DNA of 64,000 nucleotides from an uncultured delta proteobacterium (GCA_903892415.1 CAITIQ010000606.1:186001-250000); one strand, 5' to 3'. Positions 8,801 to 18,390 are shown, counted from the first letter of the stretch. The notes: generated from the letters alone by a model not told the origin. Made by a program: numbers and translations.

Positions 8801-10591
8801 CACCTCGTCGACGAGGTCCAGCAGGTGATCGTAGGCTCGCGGCGCCTTGAGCTTCGGCACCATGCGTTCGTCGATCAGCGGGACGACCCACTTCTCGAGC
8901 CCGGGCAGATGCACGTCGTACATCCACTCGCGCCAGTCGAGCTTCTCCGGGTGCCAGATGAACTTTTGCCGTTCTTCCTCCGGCATACGAGCGAAGGCGT
9001 CGCGCGTGTTTTTGCAGGAGAAGATCCAGTCCGACTCGGCGGTGAACGGGACGAACAGATCCATGATGTCCCCGCTCTTGTCCTCCGTTTTCGCGATCTG
9101 GGTGAGTGCCTTCGCTGCGGGCTTCGCTATCGAGGCGAGCGGGCCGACGGCTGCGCGGCTTAGCCACTTCGACACGGTGCGCATCGCGTCGGCGTATTGG
9201 TGCGGACCGAGCGCTTGGTACTTGGCTTTGCTGACGCCCATCGCCTCGAAGTGTTGCAGCACCAAATCGAGCGGCTTGCTGGTCTTACCGTCGAGTACAC
9301 GCTTGCGCTTGTAGAGCCCAATCAGCTCGAGGTAGCGCTCCATCGAACATGGGTTCGTGTCGGTGACGCCGTACTGGTAGACCGATTTGTGGCTGCCATC
9401 GATCAACTCGACCAGCGACGCGAGCATGCCGGACGCGACCATGTCGACGGGGATGATGTCGAGGTGCACGTTGGCGTCGCCAGGGAAGCGAACGGTGCCT
9501 TTGAGCGCCATGTAGATGAAGGGCGCGCTAGTGTTGATGCCCTCGTTCCAGCCCTTCACCGGGAACTCGACGCTCGACTCGACCACGGCCGGTCGCACGA
9601 TGGTGTAGGGCACACCGCTGTTGGCGAGCACCTGCTCACCGATGCTCTTGGTGTAGGTGTAGATGTTGGACCAGCCCCAGAAGGTGGCCCGCTCGTGGCC
9701 CGAGGCGGTGAGCTGAGACTCGACGAACTTGCGCTTTACTTTGGTCAGCTCATCCTCGAGCGACGCACCGCGGGCCGGCTCCCCGCGTTCTGAAAGATTC
9801 TTCTTCGCTTGGTCCAAGAAGGCGCTCTGGCGGAAGGCATCATTTGAGCGGTGCCGCGCCATGCGGATCAGATCCAGACACTCGTCGATCTCGCGCTGAG
9901 GATCCCAATGTGATCGCGAAAGCAATCGGAACGGCTGCACTTCACCCAGGACCTTCTCCCCGAAGGCGCGCGGGAACGGCACTGCGTTGGGCGCCTCCTC
10001 CTCGATCACGCCGGAACGGTAGCCAGCGACGTAGCAGGTGCTCGTGTGAAGCACGGGCGCACGCAGCGTCTTGGCCAACGAAACCAGGTTGGTTACACCG
10101 AAGGCGTTCACCTCGAGCGCCTCGTCGAGCGGTGGGTTGAAATCAACCACGCCCGAGACGTTCACCACCGCGGTGATCTTCCCGGCCAAACGCTCAATCA
10201 GCGCTGGCTCGATACCAAGGTTCGGCTGGACGACATCACCTGCAACCGGCGTGATCTTCGAGCGGATGAACGCCTCGAATTGTGCGCCCGGATGTTGTTC
10301 ACGCACTGGGTCCAAACAAACCGAGGTGGCAATTTGCGACCAAAAGCGCTCTTCCGCCGTTTGGTCCGCCTTCGGCCGGACCAGCAAGTAGAGATGCCCC
10401 ACGTTCGGGAAGCGCGTGAGCAGCATCCCGAGCCATACCTTCCCCAAGAAGCCCGTGCCGCCGACCACGACCATCGTGGATCCGTCGAGCAGCTTGGTCG
10501 GATGCAGCGAGCCTGCACCCCCGGAAGTCCGCGGGGATGAAGCGTCGATTGCGCCAGTATTTGTGCCGTTCACGTGTGTGACATTCTCCAT
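5819..10591 (-). CDS. Multidomain acyl reductase / acyl-AMP ligase / ACP / acyltransferase / SCP2-like enzyme (ElbD-like)
   Basis: A 1590-aa predicted lipid-building machine. Domains in order, from the ATG at 10591: fatty-acyl thioester reductase (NAD-binding_4/FAR type, GGTGFLGKVW near residue 45, YTYTKSIGE near 315); AMP-forming acyl ligase (YTSGTTGEPKGV near 750, then GYGLTEASP, HTGDLGK); acyl carrier protein with the phosphopantetheine serine in LGVDSLVAVE (near 1182); PlsC/LPLAT acyltransferase with NHSSHLD (near 1295) and FPEGTRS (near 1367); and a C-terminal SCP2-like lipid-binding domain. I recall a similar multifunctional enzyme, ElbD, needed for ether lipids in Myxococcus xanthus; that match is from memory. 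A TTG start at 10639 is possible, but a 12-bp palindrome would then lie in the coding region. Coupled to the downstream epimerase (ATGA). Confidence 0.85.
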   Translation of the reverse strand: MENVTHVNGTNTGAIDASSPRTSGGAGSLHPTKLLDGSTMVVVGGTGFLGKVWLGMLLTRFPNVGHLYLLVRPKADQTAEERFWSQIATSVCLDPVREQHPGAQFEAFIRSKITPVAGDVVQPNLGIEPALIERLAGKITAVVNVSGVVDFNPPLDEALEVNAFGVTNLVSLAKTLRAPVLHTSTCYVAGYRSGVIEEEAPNAVPFPRAFGEKVLGEVQPFRLLSRSHWDPQREIDECLDLIRMARHRSNDAFRQSAFLDQAKKNLSERGEPARGASLEDELTKVKRKFVESQLTASGHERATFWGWSNIYTYTKSIGEQVLANSGVPYTIVRPAVVESSVEFPVKGWNEGINTSAPFIYMALKGTVRFPGDANVHLDIIPVDMVASGMLASLVELIDGSHKSVYQYGVTDTNPCSMERYLELIGLYKRKRVLDGKTSKPLDLVLQHFEAMGVSKAKYQALGPHQYADAMRTVSKWLSRAAVGPLASIAKPAAKALTQIAKTEDKSGDIMDLFVPFTAESDWIFSCKNTRDAFARMPEEERQKFIWHPEKLDWREWMYDVHLPGLEKWVVPLIDERMVPKLKAPRAYDHLLDLVDEVAERHEHSLALQEVTPEGLTRITFRQLRDISHHVAGLLADAGVKQGDRVILSARNRPEWALCYFGILRLGAVAVPVDPGLEGPQFTNIVRSSAAELALWDETVEEKAGAAVRAAFPSLPVIDVVLAANPTPGEAHLARARVHGVKPHSDDLASIIYTSGTTGEPKGVMLTHRNFASLLAALAPIFPLGPSDHVLSVLPLHHTFEFTCGLLLPLMLGARVIYIRELNADGLREGLTAGRITAMAGVPALWQMLERRIVSEVRERGPLATRAFDMTLELNRLIGKTTGLNTGRLFFGAVHDRFGGRIRHLISGGAALPKDTAKLFAGLGLPLSEGYGLTEASPVLTVAKADLRAGYGHVGKPVPGVELRIENPDGEGVGEVVARGPNVMRGYEGNLDATRKVLSEDGWLHTGDLGKIDKKGRLAIVGRSKDVIVGPSGENVYPDDVETLLGKIDGVKELSVVGLPDGNGGEKVALLWVPEAPSEDSPRARATIREKAVRNLRERFEDLPRVAKPEVVVVYEADLPRTATRKVKRPDVVAILSRLQEASTVVTSERGSTPVRAVLASITNRSQKDLHAGTTLRGDLGVDSLVAVELLTALESVAGGPIDGKDLARCETVSELEEVVRRAAHGADALAAEGLVESNSSAQPIEVPEPIARVTKRALTKVQMGFYGSVMRPKVFGRAHVPHNRNTIVVSNHSSHLDMGFVKYALGSYGEDLVSLAAQDYFFEGNKWRRTYFENFTNLAPFDRKGGLRQALRIAGDHLDRGNTVLIFPEGTRSVDGSITEFKPAIGHLALGHNVDILPVYIGGTFEAMRKGSKIPTKRDIIARIGKPLRVEDLRRLTEGMKLSAACRKIAELTERAVRELREGRILDLAELSDGEQLPAAPSETPLQKLFRDLEIRFKQDRVEKPLTFYFTLGSGNDEKWTLKVDAKSCFAAPGKPDGGVADCVLKTTPEIFTRIVKEAYVPSPMEFLSGAVKSNDISLLQTFQKVFDLS

Positions 10592-10617
10592 GAGGGGCCG
10601 ATGGGCGCGGACGTTTT

Positions 10618-10629
10618 GCCTGTACAGGC
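10618..10629. promoter_or_regulatory. Perfect 12-bp palindrome GCCTGTACAGGC upstream of the lipid enzyme
   Basis: GCCTGTACAGGC reads the same on both strands and sits 27 bases upstream of the ATG of the multidomain lipid enzyme. The inner ten bases recur in the divergent promoter region at 17626-17635. Position and symmetry suggest an operator for a dimeric regulator, but no factor can be named. Confidence 0.4.
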
Positions 10630-10639
10630 GCAGCGTCAA

Positions 10640-10876
10640 GCCGCGTGAACGTCCTTGGCGCGAGAACGCCGTTTCACTGCGTTTTGGAAGGCACTCGGGC
10701 GGGGTCGGCAGCCACTTTGGGGTGCCAATGTGCGACTTCCAGCACCTCCCGACCGGCGTGAAAGCCCGCGCTTGGTAGCAAAATCAGGTGTCGGAAAAAA
10801 AGAGCGCGACAATCCTCGGAGCATCGCGTCTTCTCCCTGACCAAGTTCAGTCACTCGTTAATTCTGGGAGATCGTT
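10640..10876. other. Divergent intergenic region (237 bases)
   Basis: Separates the minus-strand lipid enzyme from the plus-strand lipoprotein. Short open frames on both strands here are Arg/Pro-rich and look random. It must hold the promoters of both neighbours. A weak candidate for the lipoprotein is CTGACC (10837-10842) and TTAATT (10858-10863), with a short 15-base spacer. GGGAG precedes the ATG at 10877. Confidence 0.4.
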
Positions 10877-11287
10877 ATGTTGAAGAAAGCCTTGTCCAGT
10901 TCCTTCGTGCTCGTTCCCGCCGCCCTTTTCGGGCTCGTCGTTGCGGCCACCGGCTGCGGCGAAGTTACGAAGATTCAGGAGTGCAGCGCCGTGATCGAAG
11001 CGGTGAACAAGGGCCAGGATGCATTCAAGATCGAGTTCGACGAAAAGAAGATGGAAGCTCAGGCCAAGAAGGTTGAAGACTTCGAGAAGGCCATTGGCGA
11101 GGTGAAGATCACCGACGCTGAGCTAAAGAAGAGCGTTGACGAGTACCGCGCGATGGTGACGGATATGGCCAAGGTCCTCCGTGACGTCGCCAAGGGCGAC
11201 GCGACGATCGAAAAGCGCGTCGATGATATCGTCAAGAAAGAGTCTGAGCTGGTCAACAAGATCAACAACTACTGCAACCGCAAGTAG
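10877..11287 (+). CDS. Small predicted lipoprotein, helical
   Basis: Unknown function, 136 aa. The signal peptide ends in a lipobox-like ATGC, so Cys27 or nearby would be lipidated. The mature part is highly charged and almost entirely helical by composition, with Lys/Glu-rich heptads, resembling small myxobacterial periplasmic helical-bundle lipoproteins. GGGAG lies 8 bases before the ATG. A strong stem-loop follows the stop (11305-11330), separating it from the kinase gene 65 bases downstream. Confidence 0.75.
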   Translation: MLKKALSSSFVLVPAALFGLVVAATGCGEVTKIQECSAVIEAVNKGQDAFKIEFDEKKMEAQAKKVEDFEKAIGEVKITDAELKKSVDEYRAMVTDMAKVLRDVAKGDATIEKRVDDIVKKESELVNKINNYCNRK

Positions 11288-11304
11288 CGCTTCGTCGCGA
11301 GCGT

Positions 11305-11330
11305 GGATACGCAGGCTCGCCTGCGTGTCC
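11305..11330 (+). terminator. Strong 11-bp stem-loop between lipoprotein and kinase genes
   Basis: Arms GGATACGCAGG (11305-11315) and CCTGCGTGTCC (11320-11330) pair over 11 positions, with one G-U pair and a CTCG tetraloop. It starts 17 bases after the lipoprotein stop. No T-run follows, so it may be a processing or stability element, a partial attenuator, or a factor-dependent terminator rather than a classical intrinsic one. Confidence 0.45.
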
Positions 11331-11352
11331 GCGTGCACGAGACCAACGGTCG

Positions 11353-13759
11353 ATGTCTGCGTCTGATCCCTCGACAGCTCCGACCTTGCTTGGTGAGCAG
11401 CCGACGGTTCAATCGGAGCCGTACGCCGAGCTTGCAGGAGAAGAGGCCCCCGCCCCCGAGTTGACCACGCTCGGTGAACGCTACGAGATTGTCTCGCTGA
11501 TCGGCAGCGGCGGTATGGGGACCGTCTACAAGGCGAAGGACCACGAGCTCGATGAGCTGGTTGCGCTCAAGATGCTTAAGGGCAACATATCCACGCTCGA
11601 GTCGGTCGAGCGATTTCGTCGCGAGGTCAAGCTCGCGCGCCGGGTTACTCATAAGAACATCGCCCGTGTTTTCGAGTTCGGTGAGCACGCTGGTCGGCGC
11701 TTCTTCACCATGGAACTCGTGGAAGGGGAGTCGCTGCGCTCGCTGCTGACCCGCAAGCGGCGTTCTCCCGGTGAAGGCCGCATTGGAGACGGCGCTTTGC
11801 ATCTGCGACGGGCTCGCGGCCGCGCATGAGGCGGGCGTCATTCACCGCGATCTAAAGCCCGACAACGTATTGATCGGCCCACTTGGGCGAGTCGCTATCA
11901 CCGACTTCGGCATTGCAGCGTCGGTTGATGGGAGCGCCGGGTACGCGACCGCCTCATTCATAGGGACGCCCGACTACATGGCTCCGGAACAGGTGGACGG
12001 TTCCATGGCACCCGACGGGCGAACCGACCTGTATGCGCTAGGCGCGTTGCTCTTCGAGTTGCTCGCGGGGCGTCCGCCGTTTTCCGGGCCCAGTGCGCTC
12101 GCGATCGCCGCAGCACGTCTCACGCGGCCAGCTCCGAGCCTTGCCGCCCTTGCGCCCTCGACTCCGCCGCGGGTGGTTCAGGCTGTCGATCGCTGTCTTG
12201 CTCGCGACCCGGCGCAGCGTTTTGCGTTCGTTCAGGACCTGCGCCTCGAGCTGCAAACTGCGCTGAGCGCCTTGTCTGAAGCGACGCTCCCGCCGCCCAG
12301 CAGCCTCCAGCTTAGACAGGCCCCGTCGTTCCAAGCTCCCGTCGTGAAGATGGCCGTGCTGCCGTTTACGAGCGCTGGACTGGTGGGGCAGGAGTATCTG
12401 GCATCGGGACTTACCGAGGATCTGATCGACTCGCTGGCCGCCTCCAACAGCGTGCGCGTGATCGGGCTTGGAACGACGGCAGCCCTACCGCAAACGAACA
12501 CGGACCCACGCGCGATTGGGCGTGAGCTGAACGTTGAAGTCGTGGTCTATGGCTCGTTGCGAGCAACACCGGACGGGCGGCTCTTGGTGACGGTACGCAT
12601 GGTCGCAGTGACCGACGGTATCCAACTTTGGTCGCAACGCTTTGGCATCAACTCTTCGGAGATCTTGCAACTCAACGACACGATCGCTCGAGCTCTGCTC
12701 CAGGCCGTTCCCGGAGGTGGAGTGCCGGTTGCAACCGAACTCGAGGACCCGATCGCCGTTGACCTCTACCTACAGGCAAAAAGCCGGTTTCGAGAGTTCT
12801 GGTACGAGAGTTCGTCTCAGGCCGAGGCTCTCTACGAGCAGGCCTTGCAACGTGCACCCAACTCTCCGCTTTTGGTCGCGGGTCACGCCCTGGTGCTCGC
12901 GCGTTGCGCCTTCTTCGAAGCGGAACGACTACCTGCGGCCACCGAGGCCGCAGACCGTGCGATGTCATTGGCGCCCGACCGCGGAGAGTCGCTGGTCGCA
13001 GCGGGGACGGTCGCCATCCAAGCGCGCCGAATCACCGATGCATACCGCTTCGCGCAGGCCGCCATCGTGCGAGCGCCCTCGCTGCTGGAAGCACATCTAC
13101 TACGAGGGAGAATTCTGGCGGAGACGGGCCCATTGCTCGATGCTGAGCGGTCTTTGCGCATCGCTTGTGAACTCGATCCTCGATCGGTTGCGCCGCTGCG
13201 GGAGTTGGCAGGAGTGCATGCACTGCTTGGCCGCTGGGATCTCGTCGATCGCGCGCTCGAGGGCGAGCGCAGCGGAATGGACGCCGTCTCGCTGGCGATC
13301 ACGACGATGCGTTTTGCCCTATGGAACAAGCAGATGGGCACGTTCCTCAGCGTGCGAGAGACGCTTGCGAGCCTGCGTGATCCGCTTCGTGCTTTGGCGC
13401 CAAGGTTCTCGGACTTTCTCGATGCATTGATGGTCGCGACGCCTGATGCGGACGGCGTAGTGACGCTGCTGAAGAGCATCGAGCTGACTGGCAGTAGCCC
13501 GCGACGCGCGATCTTCTTCTTGCAACTTGCCGCTGAAGCCCAGTCGGTGATGGGCAACCTCGAGGTCGCTTTGGGGCTATTGGACCGAGCCAATACGTTG
13601 GGCTTGACCGATCTTGCGTGGCTCGACTTCTGTCCGGCTCTTGCGAGCCTTCGAGCGGATGCGCGCTTTGAGCCGCGTCGCGAGCTGGTGCTCGAACGCG
13701 TTGCTGAAGTCTTGAGGCTGCACGCCGCGGTCAGCGGTCGAATTGAGCGAGCGAGTTAA
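11353..13759 (+). pseudogene. Ser/Thr protein kinase with TolB-like and TPR domains, interrupted by a +1 frameshift
   Basis: Two overlapping frames encode one kinase. Frame A (11353-11829) has the kinase N-lobe: GSGGMGTVYKAKD, the VAK-type lysine in VALKML, and MELVEGESLRSLL. Frame B (open 11771-13759) resumes with HRDLKPDN, TDFGIAA, the APEQ motif, then a TolB/FlgO-like domain (MAVLPFTSAG to WSQRFG, about 190-320 of frame B), then TPR-like helices. Removing one G at 11770/11771 (TCT CCC G GTG AAG) restores an uninterrupted protein of 801 aa. Both halves are otherwise free of stops, so an assembly error is as likely as real loss or programmed frameshifting. The gene ends in a TTAA shared with the thiO stop. 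Confidence 0.8.
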
Positions 13760-14856
13760 GCTTCGACGCTGCTCTCGGTGCCCTCAGGAAGCGGGCTGTT
13801 GGTCACGATCGACTCGATCATCTCTGCGGTGATCGGCGAAAGCAGAATCCCGTTGCGGAAATGACCAGTCGCGAGCAGAAGCCCCTCGACCGAACTCTTG
13901 CCTATGCGAGGACGGCCGTCTTTGGTGAAGGGTCTAAAGGCCGCCCAGCTCCGCGTAAGCTCCAACTCGCGCAGCTTTGGTACCAATGCCAATGCCGCCG
14001 CCAGCAAATCGTGGACGGCGCCGGCGGTGACCAAGCGCTCGAAACCGACGAACTCGGTCGTGCTACCGAGCAGTAAACGCCCGTCATCTCGCGGGCTAAG
14101 GTAGACGCCGGGGCCCCAAATACAGCGCTTGATCAGTGGCCGTGGGCCGAGCAGCTCAACGATTTGTCCGCGCGCAGGCCGCACGTCCTCCGGACCAAGC
14201 GGGACTCCTGGAATCAAGTTCGACCACGGGCCAGCCGCGATCACGATGCTGCCTCCCGAGAGCCTTCGGCCACCCTCCAGTTCGATGGCCTCCGCTCTGT
14301 CTTCGTGGACCACCAACCGACGCACCACCGAGCCGGTGAGGAACTGGGCACCGCGGTGCTCTGCCGCGATCCGTAGCGCGCGCAGCAACTTCGGGGGATC
14401 GACGCGCGCGTCGCGCTCGAAGCGGATTGCCGAAACAGCGTGCTCCGAAATCGCTGGCTCCAGTTCGCGAAGTTCACTCGCTGAGATTGGCTCGGCGCTC
14501 AGCCCGCGGTCGGATTGCATCGCCGCGTGGTGCTCGGCTACGCGGGCCTGTTCCTCGGTGAACGCTACGTTCAGAATGCCGCAGCGTCGATACTCCACGT
14601 CGATCCCAGTATCAGCCCGAAGATCCTCGGCCCACTGTGCAAAGCGATCTCGGCTCGCGATCGCGAGGCTTAGCGAGCTTCCGGCCTCGTGCGACTCCAT
14701 TTGCGCCGCAAGCATCCCTGCAGCGGCGCTCGAGGCTTCGGACCCTGGAACGCTGCGCTCGAGCACGACGACGGAAAGTCCGCGACGAGCGAGACGGTAA
14801 GCGATTGCGCAGCCAACGACCCCGGCCCCGACCACGAGTACATCGGGCTTTGACAC
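13756..14856 (-). CDS. thiO: Glycine oxidase / FAD-dependent amino acid oxidase (ThiO-like)
   Basis: FAD-dependent oxidase of the DAO family, 366 aa. ThiO oxidises glycine to the imine used to build the thiazole of thiamine. The N-terminal VVGAGVVGCAIAYRLARRG is the FAD-binding Rossmann motif (residues 7-25). SSAAAGMLAAQ is typical for ThiO, and GRPRIGKSSVEGLLLATGHFRNGILL near the C-terminus, split by me into known sub-motifs RPRIG and GHFRNGI, is the family's C-terminal signature. The start is GTG at 14856, 8 bases after the ffh stop, so it is probably in an ffh-thiO operon. No other thiamine genes are in the window, so the pathway role is by family only. Confidence 0.85.
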   Translation of the reverse strand: MSKPDVLVVGAGVVGCAIAYRLARRGLSVVVLERSVPGSEASSAAAGMLAAQMESHEAGSSLSLAIASRDRFAQWAEDLRADTGIDVEYRRCGILNVAFTEEQARVAEHHAAMQSDRGLSAEPISASELRELEPAISEHAVSAIRFERDARVDPPKLLRALRIAAEHRGAQFLTGSVVRRLVVHEDRAEAIELEGGRRLSGGSIVIAAGPWSNLIPGVPLGPEDVRPARGQIVELLGPRPLIKRCIWGPGVYLSPRDDGRLLLGSTTEFVGFERLVTAGAVHDLLAAALALVPKLRELELTRSWAAFRPFTKDGRPRIGKSSVEGLLLATGHFRNGILLSPITAEMIESIVTNSPLPEGTESSVEA

Positions 14857-14864
14857 ACTGGGAC

Positions 14865-16538
<1,674 letters not shown>

Positions 16539-16573
16539 GGCCAGCCTTCTTTATCACGTTGGGCGCCAAGATC

Positions 16574-16591
16574 GCCCCTTGCTGGAGGGGC
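16574..16591 (-). promoter_or_regulatory. Stem-loop in the ffh leader
   Basis: GCCCCT and AGGGGC pair over 6 bases around a 6-base loop, 36 bases before the ffh ATG on the minus strand. On this strand the T-run comes before the stem, so it is not a normal intrinsic terminator; a leader structure is the better reading. Confidence 0.3.
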
Positions 16592-16614
16592 AAAAACGAA
16601 ACTCCCCGGTGGGG
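16592..16614 (-). terminator. Weak terminator-like hairpin after the small lipoprotein gene
   Basis: On the minus strand CCCC-ACC-GGGG is followed by a T-rich run (agtttcgttttt), just after the stop at 16622. The stem is only 4 bp, so termination is uncertain. Confidence 0.3.
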
Positions 16615-16621
16615 CACGCGC

Positions 16622-17029
16622 TCAGCCGCCCGTGAGGTTCGCCAAAGCCTTGTTGCAGGCTTCCAAAGTGACGGTTGCCGACTCGCGGAGCTCCTCGGAG
16701 CGCCGTAACAGTCGCACGGATTCGTCAGGATTTTCAGCTAGTTTTCCGCTTTTTGAAAGAGCCTCTAGCTCGCCCAGGTTGGCAAAAAGCTCTGTGCTCA
16801 CGCGGTAGGCGGTGACACAGGCATCCCTGGCGGCGAGTGCAGAAGGCTCCTCGAGCGCCAAGTCGGCGAGACGCTCGGTCGCCACACGACGCGCTGCGAC
16901 GTCGTTCGCAGGCAGCGAGCGGAGCTTCATGACTTCGCTCTCGACGCGCTCTGCGTCAGTTGGCCCACTCGCACAATTTGGCGCCAGCGCTACGAGGAGC
17001 AACGAGCGCCAGCCGGGGGCTTTATTCAA
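16622..17029 (-). CDS. Hypothetical secreted or lipid-anchored small protein
   Basis: Unknown function, 135 aa. A short signal peptide (WRSLLLVALAPNCAS) is visible; the bases before Cys do not give a strict lipobox, so lipidation is possible rather than certain. The rest is helical and charged with two further cysteines (DACVTAY, LEACNKA). The TTG start overlaps the upstream membrane protein stop as TTGA, indicating coupling and a shared role. It lies upstream of ffh, separated by 83 bases with two hairpins. Confidence 0.6.
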   Translation of the reverse strand: MNKAPGWRSLLLVALAPNCASGPTDAERVESEVMKLRSLPANDVAARRVATERLADLALEEPSALAARDACVTAYRVSTELFANLGELEALSKSGKLAENPDESVRLLRRSEELRESATVTLEACNKALANLTGG

Positions 17030-17556
17030 TCGACGGTCTTGGGCGTGGGCCCCATCTGAATGCGCTCCCCGAGGTAGGAGCCAATCAGCGTGAACAGCAC
17101 CCCGATGCCAGCCATGATCACGTACATGAACGAGGGCAGGATGCGTACGGTCTGAGAGAAAAACAGGAACAAGACCGTTGGAATCGCCACGAAGATCACG
17201 GCGATAACCGGCTCGAGGAAGGTCCTACCTGGCGAGATCATCCCGACCAAAAGGCCGCCGACGAACCAAACCGGGATCGTCACCCACATGCCGTTGGAGC
17301 CCTCGAAATCGAGCGCGGTCACTGCCATCGGCAGACCAACCACGAGCGCTGCTGTCAGCACTCCTAGGACGACGAAGGAGATCAGAAACCACAAGAAGTT
17401 GAAGCCTGCCTGCTGACGACCTTTGAGCTCAGCGCGGGACTTCGGACCGGCGCCAGACTCCATGGTTGCACCACACGAAACACATCGAGACGCGCTCGCA
17501 GCGTTCTTGTAGCCGCATGCAGAACAAATGGTGGTCTTGGCCGGGGCGTTCGCCAT
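17026..17556 (-). CDS. Zinc-ribbon membrane protein
   Basis: A 176-aa protein from the ATG at 17556 (an upstream start at 17592 would add 12 residues without clear purpose). The N-terminus has a zinc ribbon, CSACGYKNAASASRCVSCG, with two CxxC knuckles, followed by about four hydrophobic segments (FNFLWFLISFVVLGVL; AALVVGLPMAVTAL; IPVWFVGGLLVGMI; the last two flank ILPSFMYVIMAGIGVLF). Zinc-ribbon-plus-TM proteins are widespread and mostly of unknown role. It is coupled to the small secreted protein by a TTGA overlap and is divergent from the gene at 17692. Confidence 0.75.
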   Translation of the reverse strand: MANAPAKTTICSACGYKNAASASRCVSCGATMESGAGPKSRAELKGRQQAGFNFLWFLISFVVLGVLTAALVVGLPMAVTALDFEGSNGMWVTIPVWFVGGLLVGMISPGRTFLEPVIAVIFVAIPTVLFLFFSQTVRILPSFMYVIMAGIGVLFTLIGSYLGERIQMGPTPKTVD

Positions 17557-17691
17557 GGGTGGAAGGCTAGTGAGCGTCGGTCGAGCCGGCAAGCTCTTGC
17601 GTGGTTGTGTCGTATCCTGGGGTACCCTGTACAGGTGTAACGCCCAGCAGCGGCGGCAGATCGTGGCACATTCGTTAGGTCGAGCGCCGCG
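17557..17691. promoter_or_regulatory. Divergent promoter region with CCTGTACAGG palindrome
   Basis: 135 bases between two divergent membrane-protein genes. It holds GGGTACCC (17620-17627) overlapping CCTGTACAGG (17626-17635), both perfect palindromes. The second also occurs at 10619-10628 before the multidomain lipid enzyme. It lies roughly midway between the two starts, where an operator could act in both directions. Confidence 0.4.
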
Positions 17692-18390
17692 GTGCCGCTA
17701 TTATTGGACCCAGTGTCATCTCATCCGTCAGAGGCTTTGCCTCCGGTACGCCCCTTCGAGGCTGATCCGGAGCTCCTCGCGCTGCCTGCACCACCAAAGA
17801 AGGAGCGAGCGCTCACTGTCGTACTGATGGTGTTGACAGCTTGCGCCGCCGCTCTCGTGGCGTGGATGCTACGCGGAGAGGCCGGCTACGCCTTCAGTTC
17901 GGGGGAGCCTTCTGAAGTCGGGGATTTGGCTGCCTTTCGTCCTGGCGACCAGTTGCGGAATCGGTATGTCAGCGGCGTCGGAAGTCTCGGCGCAAGCGGC
18001 GCCATCCGTTACGGCCGCGCGGCAGAAGGAGACTCCTTTCGTTTGGCTCCCGTGGCCGGAAACGACCGACTCTGGATCGAGATTCGTGTGCCCGAAGGTT
18101 TTGAAGGCCCGCGCTTCATTCCGCCAAGCTCGTTCGCGGGCCGTCTGGTGCCGCTCAACAAGTCAGGACTGAGGCACGCGAGTTTGGGTCAAGGTGTCGA
18201 GCGAACCGGGGTTTCTATCCCGGAAGATGCTTGGATTTTGGTAGACGGAAGCTCCCCGCGCGCATCGCGTTGGGCGGCTGGGTTGTGCGCATTGTTCATC
18301 GGCTTTTCACTTTGGAACCTTGTGTCAGTCGTCAGGCTGCTCGGTCGGGTGAAGGACGGAGAGCCGACTGATCAGGGAGACGCGTCTTGA
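17692..18390 (+). CDS. Hypothetical two-TM membrane protein
   Basis: Unknown function, 232 aa. A proline-rich cytoplasmic N-terminus leads to one TM segment (ALTVVLMVLTACAAALVAWML, about 40-60), then a soluble domain of about 120 residues with beta-strand character (GDSFRLAPV, LWIEIRVPEGF, AWILVDGSSPR), then a second TM near the C-terminus (AAGLCALFIGFSLWNLV). The start is uncertain: GTG at 17692 or GTG at 17713. Its end overlaps the cupin gene start (TTGA), so the two are translationally coupled and may form a membrane-regulator pair. Confidence 0.65.
   Translation: MPLLLDPVSSHPSEALPPVRPFEADPELLALPAPPKKERALTVVLMVLTACAAALVAWMLRGEAGYAFSSGEPSEVGDLAAFRPGDQLRNRYVSGVGSLGASGAIRYGRAAEGDSFRLAPVAGNDRLWIEIRVPEGFEGPRFIPPSSFAGRLVPLNKSGLRHASLGQGVERTGVSIPEDAWILVDGSSPRASRWAAGLCALFIGFSLWNLVSVVRLLGRVKDGEPTDQGDAS

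Noticed and set aside
8133..9167. A 344-residue open frame inside the multidomain lipid enzyme
   Set aside because: It is Arg/Pro/Ala-rich, matches no family and lies in another frame of a well-supported gene on the same strand.
10592..10639. TTG start at 10639 for the lipid enzyme
   Set aside because: It would add 16 untypical residues and place the 12-bp palindrome inside the coding sequence; the ATG at 10591 gives a normal start before the reductase domain.
10636..10854. Short open frames on both strands in the 10640-10876 gap
   Set aside because: Composition is Arg/Pro/Ser-rich, there is no ribosome binding site, and the region must hold two promoters.
16574..16591. Hairpin GCCCCT/AGGGGC followed by AAAAA read as a terminator
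   Set aside because: On the plus strand A's follow and no plus-strand gene ends there; on the minus strand the T-run precedes the stem.
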